Assembly: GCA_002498925.1 (NCBI GenBank)
Contig: DAJH01000008.1
Location: 1 to 6,397 of the forward strand
DNA: 6,397 bases
Origin: Euryarchaeota archaeon UBA173
GTDB lineage: Archaea > Thermoplasmatota > Poseidoniia > Poseidoniales > Thalassarchaeaceae
Reading direction: 5' to 3'
Positions 5,387 to 6,397 of this stretch are shown here, piece after piece. The notes below the pieces were generated by a model that did not search any database, was not told the DNA's origin, and saw nothing but the letters and a program-made list of their open reading frames with translations. The position numbers and the translations under genes are program-made. The stretch's first letter is position 1. The number at the start of each line of letters is the position of its first letter.

Positions 5387-6397
5387 CTAGATTAACCAGA
5401 GTGCATCGATGGCTTCGCCCGCTTTACCGTCAGTATCTGGAGGAAGTAGAGTGAGTCCGTTGTGGACAACCATGCTGTGCATGTTTCCACTTCCCTGATG
5501 TGTATGAGTGGTAGCTAGCAGTTGGCCTTTTTCGGATCTAATTCGTATTCTCCTGAGGCAGAGTTTTCCAGGGGCTCCCGCGACGTCGTCCTCTAGCTTG
5601 ACCGATACCTTCTGGCTGAGCCTAGGGCCCATCTCTTCGTGGTAGCCGAGCGATTCCGATATCCAAGGAGCAACGAGGACATGGAAAACCACTAGGCTGC
5701 TCACTGGATTTCCGGGTAGGCCGAAAAGGGGCGTTCCCTTCCATGTGCCGAAAAGGGGCGGACCACCTGGCCTGAGGTTGATCCTCCAGAAGGCCAGCTC
5801 CCCCTCCTCCTCCATGATACGTCTAACTAGGTCCCACTCACCCATGCTGACGCCCCCGCTCGTCAGGATTGCGTCGTAGGGGGAAAGTGAGTCGAGGGTC
5901 CGCCTAAGCTCGGCCATTGAGTCGTTTGAGGCGGCGATTCTGGTGGCTTCGCACCCCATCATCTCGACTAGGGAGCAAAGTGCATGCGAGTTTGATTCGT
6001 AGATTTGGCCTGGTTTTAATTCGGTTCCCGGTTCTACTAGTTCGTCTCCCGTTGAGAGTATCGCGATTCGTGGCCTTCTGATTACCGGCACCTCCCCATG
6101 GCCCATGGTTCCTGCCAATGCAAGAGTTGCTGATGAGAGTTGTATGCCTTCCGGCAATGCCTCCTGTCCCTTGGAAAGATTCTCGGCCCTTTTTCGAATA
6201 AAATTGGGCCTAGCGGGGCCATTGATGACGACATGCCCTCCCTCTAATTGGGTATCCTCTACCATTACAATAGCATCTGCTCCATCTGGCATTGGTGCGC
6301 CTGTCATGATTTTGCATGCTTCCCCTGGTGCTATCGCAGGGGGTTTCTCGCCACCCGTTTGACTGGTTCCTATGATCTTTAGCCTAGTCCCCTTACT
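5387..6397 (-). CDS. moeA: Molybdopterin molybdenumtransferase, MoeA family (5' end outside window)
   Basis: The frame is open from the right edge to TAG at 5387-5389, giving the last 336 residues; full MoeA proteins have about 400, so roughly 60-80 N-terminal residues are missing. MoeA inserts molybdenum (or tungsten) into adenylated molybdopterin, the final step of molybdenum cofactor synthesis in the cytoplasm. Numbering from the edge, the visible landmarks are GEACKIMTGAPMPDGADAIV (25-44) of the N-terminal domains, STGDEL (115-120), TSGGVSMGEWD (179-189) and LPGNPVSS (227-234) of the MogA-like domain. A C-terminal beta domain ends in DALWLI. The ATG at 6305-6307 is internal (MTGAP motif), not the start. 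Archaea often have two moeA copies, so the exact paralogue is uncertain. It lies upstream of the uvrA cluster, 80 bases from the next gene. Confidence 0.95.
   Translation of the reverse strand, partial: SKGTRLKIIGTSQTGGEKPPAIAPGEACKIMTGAPMPDGADAIVMVEDTQLEGGHVVINGPARPNFIRKRAENLSKGQEALPEGIQLSSATLALAGTMGHGEVPVIRRPRIAILSTGDELVEPGTELKPGQIYESNSHALCSLVEMMGCEATRIAASNDSMAELRRTLDSLSPYDAILTSGGVSMGEWDLVRRIMEEEGELAFWRINLRPGGPPLFGTWKGTPLFGLPGNPVSSLVVFHVLVAPWISESLGYHEEMGPRLSQKVSVKLEDDVAGAPGKLCLRRIRIRSEKGQLLATTHTHQGSGNMHSMVVHNGLTLLPPDTDGKAGEAIDALWLI

Noticed and set aside
5720..5760. A 14-base direct repeat (GCCGAAAAGGGGCG) occurring twice, 27 bases apart.
   Set aside because: It lies in frame inside moeA and encodes the PLFG of two adjacent conserved strands (GPPLFGTWKGTPLFGLPGN), a normal MoeA feature; not a mobile or regulatory repeat.

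Overview
The window looks like a piece of an archaeal chromosome, most probably a mesophilic (marine) euryarchaeote of the Poseidoniia/Thermoplasmata type. The reasons are indirect. Genes are tightly packed and arginine codons are often AGG/AGA. Shine-Dalgarno motifs are mostly weak or absent. Two small genes have TATA-like boxes about 26 bases before the start codon, as expected for leaderless archaeal mRNAs. A bacterial origin is not strictly excluded, because UvrA, the BI-1 family and LysE carriers are all widespread in bacteria.

Layout. At the left edge (1-171, + strand) lies the last part of a gene whose tail resembles a sialidase/BNR-type repeat protein. It meets a long minus-strand cluster head-on; the two genes share the palindromic CTAG as both stop codons. 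Read in transcription order (right to left), the minus-strand genes are: a 5'-truncated molybdopterin molybdenumtransferase gene of the MoeA family (5387-6397); an 80-base gap holding a candidate promoter; a 56-residue single-span membrane protein (5136-5306); a 41-residue charged soluble protein (4954-5079); a 93-residue two-span membrane protein (4664-4945); a full-length excinuclease subunit UvrA (1641-4667); a seven-span Bax inhibitor-1 family protein (840-1634); and a LysE/RhtB-family exporter (168-824).

The 93-residue gene overlaps uvrA by ATGA. The remaining gaps from there to the end of the cluster are 6 and 15 bases, so membrane protein, uvrA, BI-1 and LysE probably form one operon. 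The 41-residue gene stops 8 bases before the 93-residue gene, and its stop codon forms part of that gene's ribosome-binding site. UvrA is the damage-recognition ATPase of bacterial-type nucleotide excision repair; uvrB and uvrC are not in the window. The others are membrane proteins of stress or export families or unknown small proteins, so any functional link to repair is inference.

The two smallest genes were found by reading the minus strand directly; both are short enough to be missed by ordinary ORF cut-offs. They are the most interesting part of the window. No tRNA, rRNA, CRISPR array, insertion sequence or origin was seen. No stretch over 300 bases is without a gene.
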